Below are positions 9,474 through 23,160 of a stretch of 64,000 nucleotides of DNA, in pieces. A program made the translations under genes and the position numbers. A model generated the notes under the pieces. That model saw nothing but the letters and a program-made list of their open reading frames with translations, ran no database searches and was not told the DNA's origin. Location: contig JAQNBH010000139.1 of the NCBI GenBank assembly GCA_028752905.1, forward strand, positions 372,001 through 436,000, written 5' to 3'. Every line of letters begins with the position of its first letter. Position 1 is the first letter of the stretch. Source of the DNA: Cladorhizidae sp. MBARI D1340-BT2 (Eukaryota; Porifera; Demospongiae; Poecilosclerida; Cladorhizidae).

Positions 9474-11660
9474 ATGGATATTCGCTCATACTTTGCAAGT
9501 ACTTCTCAAGCCTCTTCTCATGCTAATAGCAGCGATAGTGAAGATAGCAGAACAGATAGCTCTGAGCATGTCGAGGCATCTAGTCCTAGCCTTAGTCCTC
9601 CACCTTCAAAGAAAAGCAAGCAAAACAAACACCGCTCTTCTGTATCCACGAAGAGAAAATACTCTTAAGAGCTGGGAGAAAGATTTCAGTTGGCTCTATT
9701 ATGACGAGGATAGCGATGGTGCCTTTTGCAAGGTTTGCAAGCAATCTGGTCTGCAGCGTACTGGAGGAGTGTGGGTCACACAACCTTGCAGAAATTGGAA
9801 GAAAGCTGTTTAAAAAATGAAAGCTCATGCGAGAAGTGACTTCCATATCCATGCAACTCAAGCTCTTTTTGCAGCTAAAGGAGCAGCCAAAGGTGGAACA
9901 GTTGTACAGCAACTCCAGAATGTTTTAGCTTGCAAAAGAGCTCAGAACAGAGCTGCAGTGAAGTGCCTGATCCTACTCACTCATTTTCTTACGAAAGAAC
10001 AAGTTGCACATTCGACAAAATTTGAGAAGCTGGTTGACGTGGTGGTTCGATGTGGCAGCCAACATTTGAAGCAATTCTTAGAAACTGCACCAAGAAATGC
10101 TGTGTACACATCAAGATTGGCTGTGGTTGAATTCATCGAATCATTGGGGACATGGGTGGAGGAGTCGATTCTGAAGCGACTTCAAAAGGCACCTATGTAC
10201 AGCCTCATGGCAGATGAGTGCACAGATGTCACCAACGTAGAAGAATTGTCTGTGTTTTGCCGCTGGGAGGAAGATGGTGTACCAGTAGAGTGCTTTCTGG
10301 AGCTTATTCCATTGAAGAAGGCTGATGCAGAGACCATCTATTCTAATCTCATCGATTGTTTAAAGAAGAAAGGTCTACAAGTCGGAAGAATAGTTGGATT
10401 GGGATTTGATGGAGCTGCAACTTTTTCTGGACGAAAGACCGGGGTTCAGGCACGTATCAAGAAACATACTCCTCACGCTCTGTTTATACACTGCCACTGT
10501 CACTTACTGCAGTTGGCTTGTGTGCAAGCTGCCAATAAAACTCCTGGAATTGCTCATGTTTACAGAACATTGACTACTCTTTGGAAGCATTTTCGCAATT
10601 CCCCCAAGCGAGCAGAGTGTCTGAAGGAGGTACAGCACGTTCTTGAACTTCCAGAAATGAAAGTGATCAAGCCATCTGACACACGCTGGCTGGCACATGA
10701 AAGGTGTGTCAAAGCTGTCAAAGCAAGTTATTCTGCAATTGTAATCACCATTGGGAACATCTACGAGACGTCCCACGAGCCAGAAGCTCTTGGAATCCAT
10801 GGTGCCCTCTGCAAATTGTCACGATTGCAGCTATATATTTGCTTGATTTCACTCTACCACAAGTAGCCAAGCTCAGCAAAGCACTTCAGGCAGAGCAGCT
10901 TGACCTCTCGTTGATATCATTCCTTGTTGATGCTACTGTTAAATCCTTGGATGATGCAGTTTTGCCTGGAGCGAACTGGGTGTTGGAGCTTCTTGAAATC
11001 GTTGAAGACTTGAAGTCATCTACAAAGGTGTCTATTGACGCTGATAAAATACTTTCGTTCCAGAATGTTGTTGGTAAGCCTTTTGTTGCTGATTTAAAGG
11101 CCAACATAACAAGCCGATTTTCTTCTTCCAACGCTGTTGTATCAGCATTGTCTATATTCGATCCACGGAAAGTTCCAAAACCAGATTCAGTATCTTTTCC
11201 CACTTATGGAGACACGTCTGTTGAGAAACTGATTGCTCACTACGGAGAAGATAGAGATGCAGAAACATTGGATGGAGAAGAAACAGTGAAGACAGCCATG
11301 ATTTCCACTGAAATACTTACAGAGTGGAAAACATTCCGCCAGCTGTTAGTCAAGCAACCACGGGATACTACTGCATCACAGCTGAAAGAACTTGTTTCAA
11401 ACGACATGCTCAAGGCCATGTTTCCCAATTTGCACAAGATTGCCTCCATCTGCTTATCGATTCCAGTTTCTACTGCTTCTGTGGAGAGAAGCTTCTCACA
11501 GATGAAGATGATCAAGACTCGTTTGCGTAATTCTCTAAGTGACTGCAGCCTTTCTCACCTTATGAGGATTGCTATAGAGGCACCAGAAGTATTCTCCGAG
11601 AGCGACCTTGAAGAGATTGTGGACGTATGGCAGAGAAAACCAAGAAGAACCTCAGTTTGA
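9474..11660 (+). pseudogene. hAT transposase (ZNF862-like), two frameshifts and one stop
   Basis: Reads in three pieces. Piece 1 from ATG 9474 is a Ser-rich N-terminus with a basic patch (PPPSKKSKQNK); a one-base shift near 9655 moves into the next frame. Piece 2 has a TTF/BED-type zinc finger (SWEKDFSWLYYDED, FCKVCK, then paired histidines), an in-frame TAA at 9811-9813, and the catalytic core: first Asp in LMADECTDVTN, second Asp in GLGFDGAATFSG, and the hAT C-x-H region IHCHCHLLQLAC. A second shift near 10815-10830 leads to piece 3, with the C-terminal dimerisation region and presumed catalytic Glu in PVSTASVERSFSQMKMIKTR. Total about 720 codons, near the usual size. All key residues survive, suggesting fairly recent loss. 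It catalyses cut-and-paste transposition in the nucleus when intact. Confidence 0.93.
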
Positions 11661-11737
11661 CATTCCTATCATTTGAACCTGATATCATAAGCTTATTACA
11701 CCTTTCTTGACATTATTTAAAAAAATATCTTTAATTT

Positions 11738-11796
11738 CAAGGGGGGGGGCGAGAATGATACAAGGGGGGGCGAACGCCCCCCCCGCCCCCCCCTAA
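11738..11796. other. G-run/C-run hairpin at hAT right end
   Basis: Two G runs preceded by CAA (11738 and 11761) are followed by CGAACG and eight C. GGGGGGGCG-AA-CGCCCCCCC (11764-11783) is a nine-pair perfect stem with a two-base loop. The direct CAAGGGGGGGCGA copies match the left end at 8541 and may be subterminal transposase-binding sites. Confidence 0.65.
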
Positions 11797-11807
11797 ATAC
11801 AACCCTG
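11797..11807 (-). repeat. hAT right terminal inverted repeat
   Basis: ATACAACCCTG, the reverse complement of the left end, followed at once by the CCTAGCAT duplication. Confidence 0.85.
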
Positions 11808-12792
11808 CCTAGCATGGTTATATACCTAGCATGGTCATACACCTAGCATGGTTATACACCTAGCATGGTTATATACCTAGCATGGTTATACACCTAGCAT
11901 ACATGTAGATATACACCTAGCATGGTTATACACCTAGCATGGTTATACACCTAGCATGTTTATACACCTAGTATGGTTATATACCTAGAATGGTTATACA
12001 CCTAGCATGGTTATATACCTAGCATGGTTATACACCTAGCATGGTTATACACCTAGCATGGTTATACACCTAGCATGGTTATACACCTAGCATGGTTATA
12101 CACCTAGCATAGTTAGACACCTAGCATGGTTATATACCTATCATGGTATTACACCTAGCATGGTTATATACCTAGCATGGTTATACACCTAGCATGGCTA
12201 TACACCAAGCATGGTTATACACCTAGCATGGCATTACACCTATCATGGTATTACACCTAGCATGGTTATACACCTAGCATGGTTATACACCTAGCATGGT
12301 TATACACCTAGCATGGTTATACACCTAGCATGGTTATACACCTAGCATGGTTATACACCTAGCATGGCTATACACCTAGCATGGCTATACACCTAGCATG
12401 GTTATACACCTAGCATGGTTATACACCTAGCATAGTTATATACCTAGCATGGTTATATACCTAGCATGGTCATACACCTAGCATGGTTATACACCTAGCA
12501 TGGTTATATACCTAGCATGGTTATACACCTATGTAGCATAGTTATACACCTAGCATGGTTATACACCTATGTAGCATGGTTATACACCTAGCATGGTGAT
12601 ACACCTACCATGGTTATACACCTAGCATGGTTATACACCTAGCATGGTTATACACCTAGCATGGTTATATACCTAGCATGGTATTACATCTAGCATGGCT
12701 ATATACCTAGCATGGCTATACACCTAGCATAGTTATACACCTAGCATAGTTATACACCTAGCATGGTTATATACCTATCATGGTATTACACC
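11808..12792. repeat. Satellite C, 17 bp unit (array 1, right part)
   Basis: About 57 more units of TAGCATGGTTATACACC. Common variants are TATATACC, CATAGTTA, GCTATACACC and TATTACACC; occasional expanded units contain CTATGTAGCAT (12529, 12568). The end is at the start of module D. Confidence 0.95.
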
Positions 12793-12954
12793 ATTAATAT
12801 TTCATTATAGGACATGGGATATATTTTTTTAATTTATGTAGTCATCATTTGATAGTAAAGTACTAGAGGATGGCACATGTGTTTTTAGTAAATCCTTTAC
12901 TCTGGCTCTTAAAAGGTAAAGTTAAGGGAAACGGCTTTTTTTAACCCCAATTGA

Positions 12955-13071
12955 CTATATTGGACGTACCCACACTCTGTTCTGCCTTCTCCTATTCCTC
13001 CTCCTACGCCTCCTGAGCAAAAGAATCAAAATAATAGCCTGCTCACTGCCGAACTTCGAGTCATAAGTCAT
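12955..13071 (-). pseudogene. Possible PIF/Harbinger transposase N-terminal fragment
   Basis: Minus-strand ATG at 13071 opens 38 codons ending TAG at 12955. The piece contains a hydrophobic run, then LLLRRRRRRNRRR and NRVWVRPI. The pattern of arginine run followed by WVRP is typical near the N-terminus of PIF/Harbinger (HARBI1-like) nucleases, which are DDE endonucleases. Nothing of the catalytic domain follows. In module D copy 2 an extra base near 50385 shifts the frame. Arg-rich runs can occur by chance in CCTCCT-rich DNA, so confidence is limited. Confidence 0.4.
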
Positions 13072-13602
13072 AGCGTAGTCGAGGGTGTGGCAAGGTAAAG
13101 GGTCGTTCCTCAATTGGGCTTGCAGTGACGGAACTAAACGGGCTGATTTGTGACTTCGTTGTGGTTGCCGTTTAAAATCTTTGTCACTGAAGTTGGACAG
13201 GCCACAAGGTGAAACTTAACGCTACATGGGTTAGTGACGGCTTACTCTCCTGCAATGCTGGTGAAGAAGCAAGTCTGTGATTGAGTTGATCTAATACTGG
13301 TAAAGGGGGGCTAAAGTAGTAGACTTGTTGGTTGATGTGTTGCTCTAGGCACTCCAGCCTACCTCTCAATATGCACACATGGAGAGGGTCTGGGCAAACT
13401 GGCAGCATAGCTTTGTGCTGCACAATGCACAGAATCCATGGTCATGCACTACCCACATTTGCTACCTGCAACAGGGGCACCTTCTTCATGACTACATTTA
13501 ATAACAGCACTGCTATCCCATAGTTTATGGTTGCTAGGGACATCTCTGATGGTTGCTAGAGATTAACTTGAAAACTGTCATTAAAAGACAGATCCTTCTC
13601 GT

Positions 13603-13615
13603 TGACCTTTGACCT
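13603..13615. promoter_or_regulatory. Perfect DR1 nuclear-receptor half-site pair
   Basis: TGACCTTTGACCT is the exact complement of the canonical DR1 site (two AGGTCA half-sites one base apart). Further GGTCA/TGACC half-sites lie nearby (13637 region, 13690 region). It is conserved in copy 2 at 50951-50963. Binding is not shown. Confidence 0.35.
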
Positions 13616-16600
13616 TGCACCTTATCCCTTGCTAAGGGTCAACTTGGGAAATGCTCTGTCAAGTTATGTTCATGCCACCTAATTAGGACTTTGACCTTTA
13701 ACAGTTATTTTGTTCACACACACAGACAGACATTGAGGAGGTGATAATACAACTTAGTTGGTGTGACTAGACTGCTGAGGTATTTCTTGAAGATGTCCAC
13801 ATACGACAGGTGAGCACACGCCAGAAATACTTTACACACGTCCCCTTGGTACACTTTGCTTGAGGTGGAGGTCCGTATGGGGAGGGAGGGGCACATTTCT
13901 CTGTATGTATGTCAGCGTATAAGACTTGGGTGAAGAGGTGTGGTCAGTGTGTTACTATGTATATTATATATATATATGTATATATGTCCGAATGCAATGA
14001 CTAAGGTTAGGTTTGGACAATGACTAGGGTTAGGGCTTGGACAATGTCTGTGTGCTAGACACACGCCATCTAGCATGGCAGTACAGGTAGGACTACACAC
14101 CAACTAGCATGGCAGTACAGGTAGGACTATACACCAACTAGCATGGCAGTACAGGTAGGACTACACACCAACTAGCATGGCAGTACAGGTAGGACTATAC
14201 ACCAACTAGCATGGCAGTACAGGTAGGACTACACACCAACTACCATGGCAGTACAGGTAGGACTATACACCAACTAGCATGGCAGTACAGGTAGGACTAC
14301 ACACCAACTAGCATGGCAGTACAGGTAGGACTATACACCAACTAGCATGGCAGTACAGGTAGGACTACACACCAACTAGCATGGCAGCACAGGTAGGACT
14401 ACACACCAACTAGCATGGCAGTACAGGCAGGACTATACACCAACTAGCATGGCAGTACAGGTAGGACTACACACCAACTAGCATGGCAGTACAGGTAGGA
14501 CTACACACCAACTAGCATGGCAGTACAGGTAGGACTACACACCAACTAGCATGACAGTACAGGTAGGACTACACACCAACTAGCATGGCAGTACAGGTAG
14601 GACTACACACCAACTAGCATGGCAGTACAGGTAGGACTACACACCAACTAGCATGGCAGTACAGGCAGGACTACACACCAACTAGCATGGCAGTACAGGT
14701 AGGACTACACACCAACTAGCATGGCAGTACAGGTAGGACTACACACCAACTAGCATGGCAGCACAGGTAGGACTACACACCAACTAGCATGGCAGTACAG
14801 ATAGGACTATACACCAACTAGCATGGCAGTACAGGTAGGACTATACACCAACTAGCATGGCAGTACAGTTAGGACTACACACCAACTAGCATGGCAGTAC
14901 AGTTAGGACTGCACACCAACTAGGATGGCAGTACAGGTAGGACTACACACCAACTAGCATGGCAGTACAGGTAGGACTACACACCAACTAGCATGGCAGT
15001 ACAGGTAGGACTACACACCAACTAACATGGCAGTACAGGCAGGACTACACACCAACTAGCATGGCAGTACAGGTAGGACTACACACCAACTAGCATGGCA
15101 GTACAGGCAGGACTACACACCAACTAGCATGGCAGTACAGGTAGGACTATACACCAACTAGCATGGCAGTACAGGTAGGACTACACACCAACTAGCATGG
15201 CAGTACAGGCAGGACTATACACCAACTAGCATGGCAGTACAGGTAGGACTATACACCAACTAGCATGGCAGTACAGGTAGGACTACACACCAACTAGCAT
15301 GGCAGTACAGGTAGGACTACACACCAACTAGCATGGCAGTACAGGTACTGTAGGACTATACACCAACTAGCATGGCAGTACAGGTAGGACTACACACCAA
15401 CTAGCATGGCAGTACAGGTAGGACTACACACCAACTAGCATGGCAGTACAGGTAGGACTACACACCAACTAGCATGGCAGTACAGGTACTGTAGGACTAT
15501 ACACCAACTAGCATGGCAGTACAGGTAGGACTACACACCAACTAGCATGGCAGTACAGGTAGGACTACACACCAACTAGCTTGGCAGTACAAGTAGGACT
15601 ACACACCAACTAGCATGGCAGTACAGGTAGGACTACACACCAACTAGCATGGCAGTACAGGTAGGACTACACACCAACTAGCATGGCAGTACAGGTAGGA
15701 CTACACACCAACTAGCATGGCAGCACAGGTAGGACTACACACCAACTAGCATGGCAGTACAGGTAGGACTACACACCAACTAGCATGGCAGTACAGGTAG
15801 GACTATACACCAACTAGCATGGCAGTACAGGTAGGACTACACACCAACTACCATGGCAGTACAGGCAGGACTATACACCAACTAGCATGGCAGTACAGGT
15901 AGGACTACACACCAACTAGCATGGCAGTACTGTAGGACTATACACCAACTAGCATGGCAGTACAGGTAGGACTACACACCAACTAGCATGGCAGTACAGG
16001 TAGGACTACACACCAACTAGCATGGCAGTACAGGTAGGACTACACACCAACTAGCATGGCAGTACAGGTAGGACTACACACCAACTAGCATGGCAGTACA
16101 GGCAGGACTACACACCAACTAGCATGGCAGTACAGGTAGGACTACACACCAACTAGCATGGCAGTACAGGCAGGACTACACACCAACTAGCATGGCAGTA
16201 CAGGTAGGACTATACACCAACTAGCATGGCAGTACAGGTAGGACTACACACCAACTAGCATGGCAGTACAGGCAGGACTATACACCAACTACCATGGCAG
16301 TACAGGCAGGACTATACACCAACTAGCATGGCAGTACAGGTAGGACTACACACCAACTAGCATGGCAGTACAGGTAGGACTACACACCAACTAGCATGGC
16401 AGTACAGGTACTGTAGGACTATACACCAACTAGCATGGCAGTACAGGTAGGACTACACACCAACTAGCATGGCAGTACAGGTAGGACTACACACCAACTA
16501 GCATGGCAGTGCAGGTAGGACTACACACCAACTAGCATGGCAGTACTGGTACTGTAGGACTATACACCAACTAGCATGGCAGTACAGGTAGGACTACACA

Positions 16601-19395
16601 CCAACTAGCATGGCAGTACAGGTAGGACTACACACCAACTAGCATGGCAGTACAGGCAGGACTATACACCAACTAGCATGGCAGTACAGGTAGGACTACA
16701 CACCAACTAGCATACATAGGTAGGACTATACACCAACTAGCATGGCAGTACAGGTAGGACTACACACCAACTAGCATGGCAGTACAGGTAGGACTACACA
16801 CCAACTAGCATGGCAGTACAGGTAGGACTACACACCAACTATCATGGCAGTACAGGTAGGACTATACACCAACTAGCATGGCAGTACAGGTAGGACTACA
16901 CACCAACTAGCATGGCAGTACAGGTAGGACTACACACCAACTAGCATGGCAGTACAGGTAGGACTACACACCAACTAGCATGGCAGTACAGGTAGGACTA
17001 CACACCAACTAGCATGGCAGTACAGGCAGGACTATACACCAACTAGCATGGCAGTACAGGTAGGACTACACACCAACTAGCATGGCAGTACAGGTAGGAC
17101 TACACACCAACTAGCATGGCAGTACAGGTAGGACTACACACCAACTAGCATGGCAGTACAGGTAGGACTATACACCAACTAGCATGGCAGTACAGGCAGG
17201 ACTACACACCAACTAGCATGGCAGTACAGGTAGGACTACACACCAACTAGCATGGCAGTACAGGTAGGACTATACACCAACTAGCATGGCAGTACAGGTA
17301 GGACTACACACCAACTAGCATGGCAGTACAGGCAGGACTACACACCAACTAGCATGGCAGTACAGGTAGGACTACACACCAACTAGCATGGCAGTACAGG
17401 TAGGACTACACACCAACTAGCATGGCAGTACAGGTAGGACTACACACCAACTAGCATGGCAGTACAGGTAGGACTGCACACCAACTAGCATGGCAGTACA
17501 GATAGGACTATACACCAACTAGCATGGCAGTACAGGTAGGACTATACACCAACTAGCATGGCAGTACAGTTAGGACTACACACCAACTAGCATGGCAGTA
17601 CAGTTAGGACTGCACACCAACTAGGATGGCAGTACAGGTAGGACTACACACCAACTAGCATGGCAGTACAGGTAGGACTACACACCAACTAGCATGGCAG
17701 TACAGGTAGGACTACACACCAACTAGCATGGCAGTACAGGTAGGATTATACACCAACTAGCATGGCAGTACAGGTAGGACTACACACCAACTAGCATGGC
17801 AGTACAGGTAGGACTATACACCAACTAGCATGGCAGTACAGGTAGGACTACACACCAACTAGCATGGCAGTACAGGTAGGACTATACACCAACTAGCATG
17901 GCAGTACAGGTAGGACTACACACCAACTAGCATGGCAGTACAGGTAGGACTATACACCAACTAGCAGGCAGTACAGGTAGGACTACACACCAACTAGCAT
18001 GGCAGTACAGGTAGGACTATACACCAACTAGCATGGCAGTACAGGTAGGACTACACACCAACTAGCATGGCAGTACAGGTAGGACTGCACACCAACTAGC
18101 ATGGCAGTACAGGTAGGACTACACACCAACTAGCATGGCAGTACAGGTAGGACTACACACCAACTAGCATGGCAGTACAGGTAGGACTACACACCAACTA
18201 GCATGGCAGTACAGGTAGGACTACACACCAACTAGCATGGCAGTACAGCAGGACTACACATCAACTAGCATGGCAGTACAGGTAGGACTACACACCAACT
18301 AGCATGGCAGTACAGGCAGGACTACACACCAACTAGCATGGCAGTACAGGTAGGACTATACACCAACTAGCATGGCAGTACAGGTAGGACTACACACCAA
18401 CTAGCATGGCAGTACAGGCAGGACTACACACCAACTAGCATGGCAGTACAGGTAGGACTACACACCAACTAGCATGGCAGTACAGGTAGGACTACACACC
18501 AACTAGCATGGCAGTACAGGTAGGACTACACACCAACTATCATGGCAGTACAGGTAGGACTATACACCAACTAGCATGGCAGTACAGGTAGGACTACACA
18601 CCAACTAGCATGGCAGTACAGGTAGGACTACACACCAACTAGCATGGCAGTACAGGCAGGACTATACACCAACTAGCATGGCAGTACAGGTAGGACTACA
18701 CACCAACTAGGATAGGTAGGACTATACACCAACTAGCATGGCAGTACAGGTAGGACTATACACCAACTAGCATGGCAGTACAGGTAGGACTACACACCAA
18801 CTATCATGGCAGTACAGGTAGGACTATACACCAACTAGCATGGCAGTACAGGTAGGACTACACACCAACTAGCATGGCAGTACAGGTAGGACTACACACC
18901 AACTAGCATGGCAGTACAGGTAGGACTACACACCAACTAGCATGGCAGTACAGGTAGGACTACACACCAACTAGCATGGCAGTACAGGTAGGACTACACA
19001 CCAACTAGCATGGCAGTACAGGCAGGACTATACACCAACTAGCATGGCAGTACAGGTAGGACTACACACCAACTAGCATGGCAGTACAGGTAGGACTACA
19101 CACCAACTAGCATGGCAGTACAGGTAGGACTATACACCAACTAGCATGGCAGTACAGGTAGGACTACACACCAACTAGCATGGCAGTACAGGTAGGACTA
19201 CACACCAACTAGCATGGCAGTACAGGTAGGACTACACACCAACTAGCATGGCAGTACAGGTAGGACTACACACCAACTAGCATGGCAGTACAGGTAGGAC
19301 TACACACCAACTAGCATGGCAGTACAGGTAGGACTACACACCAACTAGCATGGCAGTACAGGTAGGACTACACACCAACTAGCATGGCAGTACAG

Positions 19396-22300
19396 ATAGG
19401 ACTATACACCAACTAGCATGGCAGTACAGGTAGGACTATACACCAACTAGCATGGCAGTACAGTTAGGACTACACACCAACTAGCATGGCAGTACAGTTA
19501 GGACTGCACACCAACTAGGATGGCAGTACAGGTAGGACTACACACCAACTAGCATGGCAGTACAGGTAGGACTACACACCAACTAGCATGGCAGTACAGG
19601 TAGGACTACACACCAACTAGCATGGCAGTACAGGTAGGACTATACACCAACTAGCATGGCAGTACAGTTAGGACTGCACACCAACTAGGATGGCAGTACA
19701 GGTAGGACTACACACCAACTAGCATGGCAGTACAGGTAGGACTACACACCAACTAGCATGGCAGTACAGGTAGGACTACACACCAACTAGCATGGCAGTA
19801 CAGGTAGGACTACACACCAACTAGCATGGCAGTACAGGTAGGACTATACACCAACTAGCATGGCAGTACAGGTAGGACTACACACCAACTAGCATGGCAG
19901 TACAGGCAGGACTATACACCAACTAGCATGGCAGTACAGGTAGGACTACACACCAACTAGCATGGCAGTACAGGTAGGACTATACACCAACTAGCATGGC
20001 AGTACAGGTAGGACTACACACCAACTAGCATGGCAGTACAGGTAGGACTACACACCAACTAGCATGGCAGTACAGGTAGGACTACACACCAACTAGCATG
20101 GCAGTACAGGTAGGACTACACACCAACTAGCATGACAGTACAGGCAGGACTACACACCAACTAGCATGGCAGTACAGGTAGGACTACACACCAACTAGCA
20201 TGGCAGTACAGGCAGGACTACACACCAACTAGCATGGCAGTACAGGTACAGTAGGACTATACACCAACTGGCATGGCAGTACAGGTAGGACTACACACCA
20301 ACTAGCATGGCAGTACAGGCAGGACTATACACCAACTAGCATGGCAGTACAGGTAGGACTATACACCAACTAGCATGGCAGTACAGGTAGGCTACACACC
20401 AACTAGCATGGCAGTACAGGTAGGACTACACACCAACTAGCATGGCAGTACAGGTACTGTAGGACTATACACCAACTAGCATGGCAGTACAGGTAGGACT
20501 ACACACCAACTAGCATGGCAGTACAGGTAGGACTACACACCAACTAGCATGGCAGTACAGGTAGGACTACACACCAACTAGCATGGCAGTACAGGTAGGA
20601 CTACACACCAACTAGCATGGCAGTACAGGTAGGACTACACACCAACTAGCATGGCAGTACAGGTAGGACTACACACCAACTAGCATGGCAGTACAGGTAG
20701 GACTACACACCAACTAGCATGGCAGTACAGGTAGGACTACACACCAACTAGCATGGCAGTACAGGTAGGACTACACACCAACTAGCATGGCAGTACAGGT
20801 AGGACTATACACCAACTAGCATGGCAGTACAGGTAGGACTACACACCAACTGTAGCATGGCAGTACAGGTAGGACTACACACCAACTAGCATGGCAGTAC
20901 AGGCAGGACTATACACCAACTAGCATGGCAGTACAGGTAGGACTACACACCAACTAGCATGGCAGTACAGGTAGGACTATACACCAACTAGCATGGCAGT
21001 ACAGGTAGGACTATACACCAACTAGCATGGCAGTACAGGTAGGACTACACACCAACTATCATGGCATTACAGGTAGGACTACACACCAACTAGCATGGCA
21101 GTACAGGTAGGACTACACACCAACTAGCATGGCAGTACAGGTAGGACTACACACCAACTAGCATGGCAGTACAGGTAGGACTACACACCAACTAGCATGG
21201 CAGTACAGGTAGGACTACACACCAACTAGCATGGCAGTACAGGTAGGACTACACACCAACTAGCATGGCAGTACAGATAGGACTATACACCAACTAGCAT
21301 GGCAGTACAGGTAGGACTATACACCAACTAGCATGGCAGTACAGTTAGGACTACACACCAACTAGCATGGCAGTACAGTTAGGACTGCACACCAACTAGG
21401 ATGGCAGTACAGGTAGGACTACACACCAACTAGCATGGCAGTACAGGTAGGACTACACACCAACTAGCATGGCAGTACAGGTAGGACTACACACCAACTA
21501 GCATGGCAGTACAGGTAGGACTATACACCAACTAGCATGGCAGTACAGTTAGGACTGCACACCAACTAGGATGGCAGTACAGGTAGGACTACACACCAAC
21601 TAGCATGGCAGTACAGGTAGGACTACACACCAACTAGCATGGCAGTACAGGTAGGACTACACACCAACTAGCATGGCAGTACAGGTAGGACTACACACCA
21701 ACTAGCATGGCAGTACAGGTAGGACTATACACCAACTAGCATGGCAGTACAGGTAGGACTACACACCAACTAGCATGGCAGTACAGGCAGGACTATACAC
21801 CAACTAGCATGGCAGTACAGGTAGGACTACACACCAACTAGCATGGCAGTACAGGTAGGACTATACACCAACTAGCATGGCAGTACAGGTAGGACTACAC
21901 ACCAACTAGCATGGCAGTACAGGTAGGACTACACACCAACTAGCATGGCAGTACAGGTAGGACTACACACCAACTAGCATGGCAGTACAGGTAGGACTAC
22001 ACACCAACTAGCATGACAGTACAGGCAGGACTACACACCAACTAGCATGGCAGTACAGGTAGGACTACACACCAACTAGCATGGCAGTACAGGCAGGACT
22101 ACACACCAACTAGCATGGCAGTACAGGTACAGTAGGACTATACACCAACTGGCATGGCAGTACAGGTAGGACTACACACCAACTAGCATGGCAGTACAGG
22201 CAGGACTATACACCAACTAGCATGGCAGTACAGGTAGGACTATACACCAACTAGCATGGCAGTACAGGTAGGACTACACACCAACTAGCATGGCAGTACA

Positions 22301-23160
22301 GGTAGGACTACACACCAACTAGCATGGCAGTACAGGTACTGTAGGACTATACACCAACTAGCATGGCAGTACAGGTAGGACTACACACCAACTAGCATGG
22401 CAGTACAGGTAGGACTACACACCAACTAGCATGGCAGTACAGGTAGGACTACACACCAACTAGCATGGCAGTACAGGTAGGACTACACACCAACTAGCAT
22501 GGCAGTACAGGTAGGACTACACACCAACTAGCATGGCAGTACAGGTAGGACTACACACCAACTAGCATGGCAGTACAGGTAGGACTACACACCAACTAGC
22601 ATGGCAGTACAGGTAGGACTACACACCAACTAGCATGGCAGTACAGGTAGGACTACACACCAACTAGCATGGCAGTACAGGTAGGACTATACACCAACTA
22701 GCATGGCAGTACAGGTAGGACTACACACCAACTGTAGCATGGCAGTACAGGTAGGACTACACACCAACTAGCATGGCAGTACAGGCAGGACTATACACCA
22801 ACTAGCATGGCAGTACAGGTAGGACTACACACCAACTAGCATGGCAGTACAGGTAGGACTATACACCAACTAGCATGGCAGTACAGGTAGGACTATACAC
22901 CAACTAGCATGGCAGTACAGGTAGGACTACACACCAACTATCATGGCATTACAGGTAGGACTACACACCAACTAGCATGGCAGTACAGGTAGGACTACAC
23001 ACCAACTAGCATGGCAGTACAGGTAGGACTACACACCAACTAGCATGGCAGTACAGGTAGGACTACACACCAACTAGCATGGCAGTACAGGTAGGACTAC
23101 ACACCAACTAGCATGGCAGTACAGGTAGGACTACACACCAACTAGCATGGCAGTACAGGC
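19396..23160. repeat. Higher-order repeat of 1,881-1,882 bp in satellite E
   Basis: Rare variants recur at a constant distance: GATAGG 19396 to 21277; CATGACAG 20131 to 22012; ACTGTAGCATGG 20851 to 22733; TATCATGGCATT 21057 to 22939. All offsets are 1,881 or 1,882 bp. A third, less regular copy follows about 2.2-2.3 kb further on (23533, 24302, 24979, 25151). Confidence 0.9.

Larger units (their letters stand above)
8517..11807 (+). mobile_element. hAT-superfamily DNA transposon, full length but broken
   Basis: A 3,291 bp element with short inverted ends CAGGGTTGTAT at 8517 and the reverse complement ATACAACCCTG ending at 11807, flanked by the 8 bp duplication CCTAGCAT. Long G runs recur just inside both ends: CAAGGGGGGGCGA at 8541 and related copies at 11738 and 11761. 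The single transposase gene runs rightward from 9474 and belongs to the ZNF862-like hAT group with an N-terminal TTF/BED-type zinc finger. Two frameshifts and one stop make it inactive. It landed inside satellite C, so that array is older than the insertion. Confidence 0.95.
12793..14069. repeat. Module D, copy 1 (about 1.28 kb spacer)
   Basis: Unique-looking spacer starting ATTAATATTTCATTATAGG. It is nearly identical (about 98-99 percent by eye) to 50135-51413 and immediately precedes satellite E both times. It contains a short Harbinger-like fragment on the minus strand (12955-13071), a perfect DR1 nuclear-receptor-type motif (13603-13615), a TA dinucleotide tract near 13965-13985 and a few open frames of 60-80 codons that look like chance. 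Small indels between copies break most frames, so it is not under coding constraint. Confidence 0.9.

Noticed and set aside
9592..9912. Minus-strand frames within the hAT transposase (also at 10504, 10886 and 11240)
   Set aside because: They are antisense shadows of the transposase coding sequence.
14008..14040. Telomere-like TTAGGG repeats (AGGGTTAGGG in module D, also at 51370)
   Set aside because: Only two degenerate copies within a duplicated internal spacer; no run of repeats.
13184..14103. Four short frames in module D preserved in both copies
   Set aside because: The copies are 98-99 percent identical, so preservation is expected; several frames differ in length by indels, and none resembles a protein family.
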